A stretch of DNA of 64,000 nucleotides from Voacanga thouarsii (Eukaryota > Streptophyta > Magnoliopsida > Gentianales > Apocynaceae): positions 659,501-723,500 of the forward strand of contig JANUWF010002008.1 of the NCBI GenBank assembly GCA_026120185.1, given 5' to 3'. Of this stretch, positions 35,796 to 46,659 are shown piece by piece; the first letter of the stretch is position 1; the number at the start of each line of letters is the position of its first letter. Both the position numbers and the translations under genes were made by a program. The notes under the pieces are model-generated. The model searched no databases. It had not been told where the DNA came from and saw only the letters and a list, made by a program, of their open reading frames with translations.

Positions 35796-35975
35796 CCGGG
35801 CACTACTCGGCAACGATTTTTCGTCGTTTTCTCCATTTTTTTGCAATAAAATATCAAAATACATTTCCAAGAACAAAATATCAAATATAAAGGAATATGA
35901 CTAATTATTACACCAAATGTATCACAAAACATCCTCAAATAACTAGGAATTTATTGATGAATTTAGCCCCTATCA

Positions 35976-37006
35976 CATTCCCCCACATTTAAATCTTTGC
36001 TTGTCCTCATGCAAAGTCCTTTAAGACAAGGAAAAACAAGACTATTTTTTAGAAATTTCAACTATAACAAAGCTACAATTTCCTTTCAAACTTTAGATAT
36101 GACCTTGCCATTCTTTTAACCCTTTGAAAACATTCACAAATTGAAACCAAGGCCCTCGAAGTCAAATTAACCAACTTTACACTTTAGTCTAAGAAAATAA
36201 TTTCATTCTTCAAGCAAAAACATGGATAATATGAATCATACAAGTCAAGCTATCTACCAACTCAAGCATTATAAACCAAAAAATTACACAACCCAAGTAA
36301 TGATTTAAGTAAAACACTCCACTCTTTTTTTTTTTTCAATGACTTAGGTAATTGATTGCCTCAAGTGAGTGGATTTCTCTTCACGCACTGTATTGGCCCC
36401 CTTATAGTCATCATTTATTATTTTTTCCAACAATTTTCTTTCTTTCTTTTGATTTCAAGAACTAATAGCCTCAAGAAATTGGATTTCTCTTCACTATATG
36501 TATTGGCGCCCATAATCAGGCAAAAAGTGTTTTTCTGTGTTCAAAGATAAAATATATTTTTTTCAACTCATGTTTTTTTCAACTCACAATCGGTTCTTTC
36601 CACTCAAAATTTTTTTTATTTCCTCACATTCCTTATTCACAACTCAAAGTCAAGCAAATTTTAAACCTATAATACAAGAATTAATTAACAACTTTCCCTA
36701 CATTCATCACATTATCCACCTTTAAACTAGATGAAAAAAAATAATATTCAAATATTAATGCATAAACAAGATTAATCAAAATTCTCAAGACTTAACATAT
36801 CCTATCCAATAAACCAATTCATTGTTAAAAAAAACCCAACCAAGAGAATGACAAAAAGCATATTTCAAGTAAGAAAGATAACTACAACCTCATTATAAGT
36901 CAAAGCAATAAAAATGACAAAATGTCAAAAAAATTTAGCCAATGTAGCCCAAAGCTAGAGTATACGGAATATATCTTCAATGCTAAACTCTCCCCCTACG
37001 CTTAAA
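35976..37006 (-). other. LARD3 polypurine tract and interior part 1
   Basis: 35976-35988 is the 3' polypurine tract (minus strand ATGTGGGGGAATG), with an AGGA-loop hairpin just upstream (about 35996-36018, stem 8 of 9 paired). At 36340-36525 are two imperfect copies of a GGATTTCTCTTCAC block shared with LARD2. At 36988-37000 is the internal polypurine tract. No gene seen. The next solo LTR splits the conserved block that follows this tract. Confidence 0.6.
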
Positions 37007-37011
37007 CTAGA

Positions 37012-40000
37012 TGTAACACCCCGCTACCTAGGCCTAATAGGGCCGGGGATGTTGCCCATCCAAAGGACAAGGGGTCTTTATAACTAGGTCACACAAATAA
37101 AATAGCAGAATATAAATAATAACTTAACTTAAAATTTATTACAACTCAAGAATAAATCTACGAATAAAACCATGAATTCCCAAAAGGAAAACAAATCCAT
37201 AAATAAAATCATCCACTCTCAACTCCCCAAAGCAATACATAAAAATAAAAGACAACATTCTCTTCCAAGGCAGATAACACTAGCTACTCATCCCCACAGC
37301 AGGATCGGCCTGAAATCACGGTAAAAAGGTGATGAAACAGAAATCTAAGTAAGTCCGTGTGTGCTTTGGGTGTTCAGTGAAAACAGTTCGTGGATGCAAA
37401 ATGTGAAATCTTTATAAGAGAAATATTGGCAAGCAATAAATATTAGTCAAAAGCAAGAGTGGTGCTTTCAACTTTTCCGGCCATACATAATTCATAAGAT
37501 CAACCACTCGAAAGAAAGGATTATGGGTTACCTCACATTGGGCCCCATAACCGGATGGTCAGTATGCCACACTTTGTGCATACTGCTGGTCAGAATACTA
37601 CACTTTGTGCAGACTGACAAAAGGTAGGTGATCGGCCTACCGGGCAAGATACTTCTTCTTCTCTATACCCAAACAACAACCGGGTATCTATTCAGGCAAA
37701 ACACAGTCACTTGACTGAAATAAAAACAACTAGCTCGGACCGGCATGACTAGGTAGTACTGACGTTTCTCTAAGTTGAGCTCATCTTCTAGAGGAGGCCT
37801 TCTGCCAGAAGACTTACTCTTGCTCTTCAAAACTAGTACCACTAGCCTACCTATATTGAGTACTCAACGTAACGTATCCCACTTGGGAAAAAACAATGAA
37901 CAAAACATAGTTCCACTTGAAAATGGCAATTAAGGATTTTCAAAGTTTGGGGCAAAGTTGGTTTTAGAAAGAGTTTTAGGTTTTGAGTAAAACCGCCCCT
38001 TGATTTGCAAATAATTTATTTGTCTGAAATGAGAACGGAAATAATCCTCAATTGCCTTTACAGAAATGAGTGTCCATGCACTCTACATTTGGCTTGCCAT
38101 AAAAATCATTTTTGCATCAAACAGGTTTTATGCAGGAGCTTACCTGATTCTTGCTCACAATAAAAGGTCTCCAACTGCTGACCTAACCCCGCATGGGCAA
38201 ATACAACCACAATCAAACTCAAGCCAAAATCCACTTTCTCAATTTAAACAACTCAACTTACTACTATTATGATCCTAGTATCCCAAGCTTTAATAAATAA
38301 AAAGGTTTATAAGCCAAGGCTAATTTTGATATTTAAAATAATTAGAGTTTTGGGAAATAGATACTAATAAGTTGAAGGTTTAAATCTTGCTAAAATAATT
38401 TAGAGTTTATTTGATGAAAAGTCCTAGGTGGTACTAGGTAAAATAATAATTTATTAATAATTAATTGCTAAAAAATAATTGATAACTAAAGTTAGTTGAA
38501 AATGAATTTTAAAGAGTCTTGCTTGAAAAATAATAAATAAGTTTTAATAGGTTTTTATTAAAAGATAATAATTAAATTTATAATAATAAGTATTTTACTA
38601 AATATGATTATTTCCATAAAAAAAACTTTAGTTGATTTCATTATTATATATAATATCTATATATTTTATTTTTCTAGCAAAAACTATTATTTATTTGATT
38701 AAAATATCCTTTATATATATAATAATCCCAATCTACCCTTCCTAGGGTTTTTTTCGAAATTACTAGCAAAATCATATTATTAAATATTTTATTCATGCAA
38801 TAAAAATTAGCTTAGTGACAATTAGATCATGATCATAATTCCACTTGCTAATCACAATCATAAACATATACAATCCTTCAATTCATCAAATCATCCAAAT
38901 CAAGCATATAAGCATAGATCTAGACTTACTAAGGCATGGTCTAACCTCTACTAGTATAAATATAATCATGGTTTCAATAGATCATCATGAATATAAATCC
39001 TATTCACCAAAGGTGACATAATCTCTAGCATACTTGATCACAAATACTACCTATGACATGGAGGCATGCATTAAACCTCAAAACATCACACAATCAACCA
39101 AGATAACCCATCCATGCATAAATCCCATCTCCAACATATTCATGCTTCAATCTCAACTCATCACAACAATATATATACTCATCCCTATTCATTATTCATA
39201 TTCTATCAACATCATCCTAGAGATATGAATCTAGAATTTAAAAGAAGGGTTAACAAGGCTTACTTGATTGATGAATATCTTGAAGGAGTTTCAAATGAAT
39301 CTCAACCCCTAGATGCCTAAATCCGTCCAAAGGAGATGAAGGAAGCATGGCCATGGAGAAGAAACCATTCGGCCAAGAGAGTGAGGGAGTGTTCGGTTAA
39401 GAGAGAGAGAGAGAGAGAGAGAAGAGAAGAAAAAAGTTCATTAGCATGCTTAAACATATATATGTTCATTAGAGATCAAAGATTAGCAAAGATGAAGCTG
39501 ATTGAATAATCCTACTTTTAAGGTGTTCTTGAGCCTTCACAAAACTTCTGGTTTTTTATCCAAAAGTGCAAGTTGGATTTTGGAGTTTGATGTTAAAAAT
39601 GGTACGGATGGACTCACAGCAATGAATAGATGAAATCTGGAATTTTTAGAGGTGTTTTGAAGCGATTTGGAGTGGTATTAGATGAAAGGAAGGAGTAGGT
39701 GTTCTTGGTGTACTATGTGTTCTTGAGGTTGAAGAGAGTAGAGAGCTTTTGGATGGAGGCTGCCGAAATTCTATGAGGATTAGGGTTGCTGATTTGTTTG
39801 TAGGGTTTAGGTAGATGGTTTTTCTGGTTTGGAAAGGAAAAGGAAAGGCTAGTTGTTGGAATACTTGAAGAATATTTTTAGGAAGCAAATTTGGAAACTA
39901 AATATTCAAGAATATCTTTGATTATGGAAGAGCTCTTGGAAATCTGCCATGGCCGACTACTTGTGCAGAATTTTGGCTGGATGAAAGCTGGTTGAAGGAG

Positions 40001-41378
40001 GCTAATGGTGGCCAAAATTAAGGAGTCTAATGGTGAAGGGAATGTCTGGTTGTTTGAGGTATATTTTATGGAAAGTTGTTAAATCATGGTGGCTGGAATT
40101 TTGGTATCCAAATCAAGGCATGATTGCAGAATTTTTTTGGAAATCTTTTTGGCAGCCATGACTGGATTTTTGTGCAGAACTTAGGGAGGACAATGGAGTT
40201 CAGTTATTGGAGTTTTAAGGGTGGTTTGAGCAGAAAAAGGATGGAGTTTCGACTAGGAGAGAATTTGGAAACAAAGCTGGAAAAACTACTGTACAGCATT
40301 TTTCGCAAGGCTGAAATTTTTCTGGGCAGTTTTAGCTGCCATCTTTCCAACCGATTTGCAGAGGTTTTGAAGGGGAATTTCAGGGGCTTTTAAGGCTGGT
40401 TTCCAGCCTTCTTCATGGAGGAAAAACATGGCTAAGGTGCTGCACAAAAACTGGAAGAAAACAGCTTGGTTTCGGACCTCCAAAGCTGCTATTTGCACAG
40501 GAATTTTTCTAGTTTTGCACCATTTTTGTGCAGTCCGAAAATAGCCAGAAAAATCCAGATTCTAAGCTGATCAAAAGGGCCATTTTCTGGCAGCATTTGG
40601 GAGGGAATAATGGTTAAGAATTTCGACATCTTGAAGGCACGCAAAGCTGGAAATTTTCAGTTCATTCCAAGAAGGAAGATGAACCTAGCTAGAGGGAATT
40701 TTTAGAAAGTTCACTAAAGGAATTTAATTCACTTGAAATCCTTCCCCGTCTTCCATTGCTTCGGTCCATAAGATGTCTTTTACTAAGACATTTTGAACCT
40801 TCAAAGCCACAACACCTTGCTGGAATTTTTGGAAAGAAAATGGCTAGAACAATTTGATCAAACTAATGAGTTGAAAAATAGGAAAAATTAAGGATCAAGA
40901 GGAAATGAATTCCCCTTAGGAATTTTGTGTAGAGCAAAGGAGTAAGATTTGGATATTCCTATCATGTCCCCCCTTAGGACAACATCTCTACCCTACTCCC
41001 AACACATAAGGCCGAAAATAATACTTCCCAAGCAAAAATAAAATTTAATTAAGCTAAAGCTCCTATGATGGAATTTGAACCCAAGGCCTCAAGAATTAAT
41101 TCCAAAGCTCCAACCACTAAACCACAACAACTCTTATTCTTATTTTCCCCCTAAAAAATATTTTCCTATTCAATCCTCAAGCTATCTCCCTTTTTCCACC
41201 TCGAGCAAAAATTACCATTTTGTCATTCTCACTCAATAATCATAATCAAACTCTCTAGACTATAAAACACAAATTCAATGCACATAAAATCATATACAAA
41301 TATATTTAAACATGCAAAAAAATATGATATGTATCCCAACCCCCTTACTCTAAGGTTGGTTTTGACTGGGGTTTCACA
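37012..41378 (-). mobile_element. Solo LTR, large Ty3 family T, copy 2
   Basis: 4,367 bp, plus-strand ends TGTAACACCCCGCTACC and GGGGTTTCACA, flanked by CTAGA (37007-37011) and CTAGT (41379-41383), one mismatch. It has the palindrome at 37856-37867 and a tRNA-like segment at 41067-41133. A short GA run lies at 39403-39421. Frames at 39034-39320 and 40124-40498 are not shared with copy 1 and are not genes. Confidence 0.85.
41067..41133 (-). promoter_or_regulatory. tRNA-like segment with A and B boxes in family T LTR, copy 2
   Basis: The minus strand reads TGGTTTAGTGGTTGGAGC (A box) and 43 nt later GGTTCAAATTC (B box). It is a better match to the tRNA consensus than copy 1, with one base off in the B box. 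Confidence 0.55.
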
Positions 41379-41383
41379 CTAGT

Positions 41384-41704
41384 TATTATCCTCAATGGCA
41401 AAAAATATAAAAATGAAAGTAAAGCCAATGGACTAAAATAAATAAAGGGAAAAAAGAGAGGAAAAGAAAATACTTCTATTACAGAGTAGCCTCAACATAT
41501 GTGAATCCATCACAAGGAGTCCTTGGGAAAATGTACCTAAACAAAAACACAAAAGAAACAAAAACATAAAACATAAATCTAGAAAAAGGACAAGAAAATA
41601 AAATAAAATACAAACCAACTAAAAAGAAATCTTAAGAAAAGTCATGAAAATATAAATATAAAAGAAAACTAAAAAAAATGATCGGGGATCAATAGAAAGA
41701 TGCT
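41384..41704 (-). other. LARD3 interior part 2
   Basis: No gene seen. It starts with TTATTATCCTCAATGGC, the other half of the conserved block split by the solo LTR. The rest is A-rich spacer equivalent to 5820-6120 of LARD1. Confidence 0.5.
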
Positions 41705-42945
41705 CAATCATAATCATCATGGTCATCCTTATCCTCATCATCAGCCTCAGCCATATGGCTACCATTACCCTCTTGAGGTCTAGGAAATCATTGCATCAAT
41801 TGTGCCCATTGTTGTTCCTGAGCATCTTGCCTCCTAGTGAGGGTAGTTATGGACTCACGAAGCTGAAGCAATATCTCTATTTGTATCTCCATGCCCACTC
41901 TCAACTGTTCTAATTGACCTCTCACCTCAACCTTAAAGTCAGTCCTTGATTGGGACTGTGAACCACTAACGTGAGCTCGAGGTGGTGGTATAGGATGCTC
42001 CTCATTCACAAGTGAAAGCTCAACTTGTCCCAGGTGCTATACATCATAAGGCCTCAACCATCGCCTCACCTCAATACTGTACTGATGACTACAGTTAACT
42101 AATGTTTGCTCAATAACTAGATCTCTCTCAGTGGTGGTCTCACTAAGTTCCCCATCAAAACTAATGCTAAAGGCTTCCAGAATTCTCATGATCACGAGGG
42201 GGAAAACAAATGCTTTGGTAGACAAACGAGAATGAACCACATCCCACATAGATTGGATAATCAAAGGAGTAAGCGGGATAGGCTGAGTATGCATCATTCT
42301 GTGAAGAATATAAAGGTCAATCACGCTGGAGTCATTGAACCCACTGGCCTTAGGAACAACATTGTAAGAAAAGATATAGACTAGGGCACGTAGGTTGGCT
42401 TCAAGATTATTATTAGAATAGAAACCTACTTGTCCTATTAGACCTCTCCTGTACATTCTTAAGGTAACTCTAGTATCACTCACTCTCCATTCAGGGTAAG
42501 AAATTATCTTCTGGTTATGGTGATCTATAGCTAACCAAGGGCCATCATTATTAACATATAGGATGGCAGCCGGTCTCTCTCTCTATCCACAAAGATAGGA
42601 GTTCCCTTTACCCTGGTTTTAATGGTGTCAAGATGGTTATTTTGTTTCTAGATTATACTAGCATAAAACTTTTTAATCAAAACAGGGCAATAGGGTTCTT
42701 TCAATTAAACTATAGACCCCCCACCCTAATTGTCTAAACATCATTCATAACTTAAGGGCACGGTCTAGAGAGGGTGCAAAGGTGCATTCTATAATGATTT
42801 TGTTAGCAGCCCTTTTGGAGTACCACTCTTGATAGGAAGGATCAATAAAATTAGCAGGGTGTAGGAATAAGGGGTCTATAGATATAAGGGTAAAGGAAGA
42901 TAAGGCTCTAGCCCTTTTGGAAGATTGACCTTTATCTTTAGACAT
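41705..42945 (-). pseudogene. 'Putative plant transposon protein' ORF of LARD3 (broken)
   Basis: Starts MSKDKGQSSKRARALS at 42945. Its pieces 42945-42745, 42483-42037 and 42009-41788 share one frame. It follows the LARD1 ORF landmark by landmark: SKRAR, PLFLHP, YSKRAANKIIIECTF, SNNNLEANLRALVYIF, LYILHRMMHTQPIPLTPLII, AFVFPLVIMRILEAF, then a Pro-rich linker and a C-terminal acidic tail EADDEDKDDHDDYD. About seven stops interrupt it, mostly in 42484-42744. Similarity to the LARD1 copy is strong at the protein level although the DNA is clearly diverged. Function unknown. Confidence 0.7.
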
Positions 42946-42949
42946 GATG

Positions 42950-43146
42950 AGGGGGTTTGAAGATGGGTATCACTAAAGAATGATAATAAGGCACTACCAC
43001 AATATAACAACAACCTTATCCCAATATGATCAATTCACCATAACACAATAGCACACACAATCCTCAACAATCCAAAATTTCCAATCAAACCACAACCTCA
43101 TTAATTCATAATATCAATTAATCTCAATCTCCTTTCAAATCCTACA

Positions 43147-43234
<88 letters not shown>

Positions 43235-43505
43235 CACCACAATTTAAACCAAAATATAATTCCCAACTAGTTTGTAATCTGATCATAGCATAAAAAATAT
43301 GTCGATATTACAATTCAGGAAGAATGCATCATGGTGAATAACATTATTTGTCTAGCATGAATTCATTACCAATATAATTGCAATAACCCAAAAATAGCCA
43401 ACATATGATCAAGATATGGAACATGCGATAGCTTAAATAATCTATGAATCGTACTCTCATGCTATTCGAGTTATAATGGGGCTATCAGTTTGATCAAACT
43501 CAACC
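42950..43505. other. LARD3 truncated end and deletion junction
   Basis: Spacer upstream of the ORF, then a compound microsatellite (43149-43233), then about 200 bp with no recognised partner. Host LTR sequence (TATCATGAACACGGAATACC) is recognisable from about 43508. No gene seen. The frame 43101-43286 is the microsatellite. Confidence 0.6.
43149..43233. repeat. Compound microsatellite (AC)n-(ATAC)n-(AT)n
   Basis: AC repeats to about 43177, ATAC repeats to about 43200, AT repeats to 43233, joined without interruption. Confidence 0.95.
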
Positions 43506-43897
43506 AACAATTCTGAATATCATGAACACGGAATACCTTATGTGACTCCTTTGGACTCCAACTCTGGATTTTAATAAAATGCCTTCCTGATAAGAATAAT
43601 GTTTTCTTGATATATTCAAGTACGAGTCTTCTACTTGAATTTAAAAACATGCTGAGGACTATGAATCTTGAATTACTGAGCATGTTTTGCTACTTGTTTA
43701 AAAAAGCTGAATTCTTGAATAACCGGCCCAAGTGGGCTATATGCACGTGCGATCACTTGAATGTTGAGTACTCAATAGGGCTTCTCTCCGTGTACTAGTT
43801 CACGTTAGAGATAAGCAGTTCCAAGTAATCTGATCAGTTATGGGATTCATTTTACTCTAAATGGATCGACAGGACATTGAGATTAGCCGAATTCGTG

Positions 43898-44066
43898 AAT
43901 AACCTGCCTAAGTAGGTCACAATTCCTAAATAACTAGCCCATGTAGACCACAACTCTAGAATAACTGGTCCAAGTGGGCCACATTTGCTGAATAACAGGC
44001 CCAAGTGGGCCAAAACTCCTGAATAACATGCCCAAATTGGTCACACGCATGAATTCTTGAATAACG
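43898..44066. repeat. 31-bp minisatellite with hairpin core, LTR1
   Basis: AATAAC starts at 43898, 43929, 43960, 43991 and 44022 (four intervals of exactly 31 bp), then 44060 (38 bp). Units carry GGCCCAAGTGGGCC-type inverted repeats. A looser array of GAATTCCTGAATTC-like units follows to about 44330. Confidence 0.85.
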
Positions 44067-44827
44067 AGCGCAAGTGCGCAATCCTAAATACTTGAATTCC
44101 TGAATACTAGAACTTTTCACCTGAATTCCTGAAATACTTGAATTTTATACAAGAAGTTTTGAATTCTTGAATATCTAAATTATTATGTTTTATACAAGCA
44201 TTCCTGAATTCTTAAATTAATGAATTTTTATGCAAGAATTTCTAAATACTTGAATTAGCACGTTTGTACCAGAATTCCTGAATTCTCGAATTAAAATATT
44301 TTCATACAAAGAGTCCTGAACTAGTATGTTTCATTTATGAAACTTTGCAAGTTAAATTTCAAAGGGAGCACATGAATTACAGTTCCTACTTTATAGGGAA
44401 TAATTACTCGGTGATCATTAACTACATGTCTCATTAAGTCAAAATATATTATTTTGGCAACATTTTGGGAATTATTCTTTGTAGAGCTATTTTTAGTGGA
44501 AAAACACTAGCACACACGAGACTCATTGAGCCTTACGCTCACACGTGTGTCATCTCTCTCTGAAAATTTTTAGGATTAGAGGCGCAGTGGAAACACAGTG
44601 GACTCCCAGAGGTTCTTGCTATATATAGGATTTATTGTGTCCTTAAGTGTATGTATCAAATGCCAGACACTATGTACTTCCTATGTTCAATAAAAGTATT
44701 TTGGAAAAAAATTTTGCTGTATATTAGATGAAGTTTGTTATAAAGACCTTTTGTCTGGGCAACAGGACGGGGCGACATCCCACAAAAATGAAGGCCGATA
44801 CGCTATGGAATTGTGGGGTGTTAAAAA

Positions 44828-44838
44828 TGATATCAGAG
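44828..44838 (+). other. Primer-binding site of array interior 1
   Basis: TGATATCAGAG two bases after LTR1, matching the initiator-Met-type site TGGTATCAGAGC with one change. Confidence 0.75.
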
Positions 44839-45549
44839 TATAGCAGAATCCATAATAGAGCTTCTGGTGGAATATAACAGAGCCTCTAACGGTACACTGG
44901 GAAGTCCATCATAGTATGAGTAAATGTGAATTTATAGAAGATAGTGAATGTTTCGAAATTAGATTTTGGAATAGATTTGACATATGACTTTGAAGTATTT
45001 AAATTGGACATAATTTCTTCTAATGAGCTAGAAGAAGAGTGATTTGAGACAATTCCAATATCTTTGGAAAAAAGGTCTATGATCCGGAACTCGAACAATA
45101 GTATAGGGATTGAGGTCAGGGAGGCCTTATATTTGATCTATTTAAAAAAGTGTTTATCCTGAACTTCCCATTTTTGAACTAGTGATAGTAAAATGAATAA
45201 AGAAGGTCGAACATTAAAGGTCTTGTGTGTATAGTGCGATATGAATTGTGCATGTACTAGAATTTTATTAGATATTTGAAGTTAAGCGTGCACAGGCTAG
45301 GGAAAGCTAGGAATAGGTGACCCCTAGGAAGTTATGTGCAAAATAGTACCAATATAGGAAATTTAACTACATATTATAAGAGAACGATGTATGTATATTA
45401 TCAGGCTAAGAGAATATGAAAATTTTTGAAGAAATACATATTTGCATGTGCAAAATTGAATTATTCTTCTATCTTATGCCATATGTATAGATAGTATTGA
45501 GATATATGTACTTACTTGGCATTTCATGGAGTAGATTTAAAGAAGAGAT
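44839..45549 (+). other. Leader of array interior 1
   Basis: About 710 bp between primer site and gag. It matches 50477-51235. No frame is conserved between the two copies, so it is likely untranslated leader. Confidence 0.6.
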
Positions 45550-46562
45550 ATGCCGCGAAAAGTTACCCGTGGTAATGCTAGAGACCAAGCTAAAGATAAC
45601 GTGGCTGATATTACTGGAAATACTATATCTGGAATGGAAACACAAACCCAGGGAAATGAGATGACACAAGTACTACAAAATATTACAGAGTACTTCAACA
45701 TGTAACTGGAGCTTTAACATGGGAAAACCAACATCCTGAGTAGGAAATGGATAGGGCAGTAGAACGATTTCAAAAGTTCCATCCCCCTTAATTTTATGGA
45801 CAAGTAGATCAGGAACAAGAAGCTAAGTCCTAGATGAGACAGATGGATGACATATTCGTAGTTTTAGACTATTCTGAGTAGAGAAAAGTCCAATTTGCTG
45901 CATTAAGACTTCAAAGACTTGCTTGAGACTAGTGGTTAAGGAAGAAAGAGGTGCGAAAGTAAGAACGAAAGGATTGGACTTGGAAAGAATTCTTGGAAGA
46001 ATTTAAGAATGAATTATACCCTATTGGGTGGTTGAAAGGAAAGAAGAAGAATTTCAAAATTTTAAACAGGTAGAAAGGACTGTTGAAAAATATGTTGCTG
46101 AATTTACTCGACTTTCGAAGTATTGTCCTCCATTAGCGCAAATGGAGTCAGATTGGGCTTGGCGATGCGACCCGAGTTATAACGCACATTAATTGCCATG
46201 GCTCCAGTATGATATAGTGCGGTTGTGGAAATAGCATCTCGATTGGAGATGGAAGATTTAAATCAAGTAAGGTAAGACCATAAGACATGAGTAGAATCCA
46301 ATCAATCAAATAAGCAGAAACACCAAAAGAAGGAAAGACCAATTCTAGAAAAAAATAGAGTCTCAATAATGCAATTTTTGTCCAAGGATTGGACATGCTT
46401 ATGAGGAGTGCAGGGGCATGTTACCGATGTGGAAAAGTGGGACATACTTTAGCCAATTGTCAGTATACTAAGAAACAAGAAAATGCCCCCTCTACTTATG
46501 AGGAAATCAAACCTAAAAGATCACAAGGAAACAGAGGACCTATTAGGATTCATGTAGAGTAA
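45550..46562 (+). pseudogene. gag: gag of array interior 1 (broken)
   Basis: Starts MPRKVTRGNARDQAKDN at 45550. Landmarks scattered across frames: KFHPP, ERKEEEFQNF, VEKYVAEFTRLSKYCPP, MAPV, ASRLEMEDLNQ, IGHAYEECRG, CYRCGKVGHTLANC (CX2CX4HX4C zinc knuckle intact). It ends IRIHVE-stop at 46560. Multiple stops and small indels make it non-coding. A region equivalent to RRFIKGL is deleted. Two gag copies and no polymerase imply the array could not move without help. Confidence 0.75.
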
Positions 46563-46621
46563 AAAAGGAATAGATGACAAGAGTAACTAGAAGCAGATGT
46601 TTGATGGAATCAAGGTAAATA

Positions 46622-46659
46622 CAAATTTCGAGGACGAAATTTTTTGAATGGGGGGAGAT
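46622..46659 (+). other. GAGGACGAAA block and polypurine tract of interior 1
   Basis: AATTTCGAGGACGAAATTTT followed by GGGGGGAGAT directly before LTR2. Confidence 0.8.

Larger units (their letters stand above)
26607..35975 (-). repeat. LARD3 3' LTR (split)
   Basis: The segments 26607-27809 and 35747-35975 join around a nested solo LTR to give about 1.4 kb. It is alignable with the LARD1 and LARD2 LTRs: GTACTCATCG near the start, and AATTTAGCCCCTATCA at the end. Confidence 0.8.
26607..43505 (-). mobile_element. LARD3: truncated Athila/Tat-like element
   Basis: Minus-strand element with a 3' LTR (26607-35975, interrupted), a polypurine tract (35976-35988), interior blocks shared with LARD2, and a plant transposon-protein ORF (42945-41705) like that of LARD1. 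Beyond about 43300 no further element sequence is recognisable; gag, primer site and 5' LTR are absent. The host LTR resumes near 43505 with about 1 kb missing, so one deletion removed the end of LARD3 and part of the host. It contains solo LTRs at 27810-35746 and 37012-41378. Its left end reads TAATGCG where TGATGCG is expected. Confidence 0.8.
25158..44825 (+). repeat. Array LTR1 (split by LARD3)
   Basis: The segments 25158-26606 and about 43505-44825 match LTR2 at 46660-48112 and 49142-50462. About 1.03 kb of LTR (equivalent to 48112-49141) is missing at the LARD3 junction. It contains a long GA run (25961-26011), the palindrome at 43764-43775 and the longest version of the 31-bp repeat. 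Confidence 0.85.

Noticed and set aside
43149..43233. CRISPR-like or satellite array
   Set aside because: Simple AC/ATAC/AT microsatellite with no spacers.
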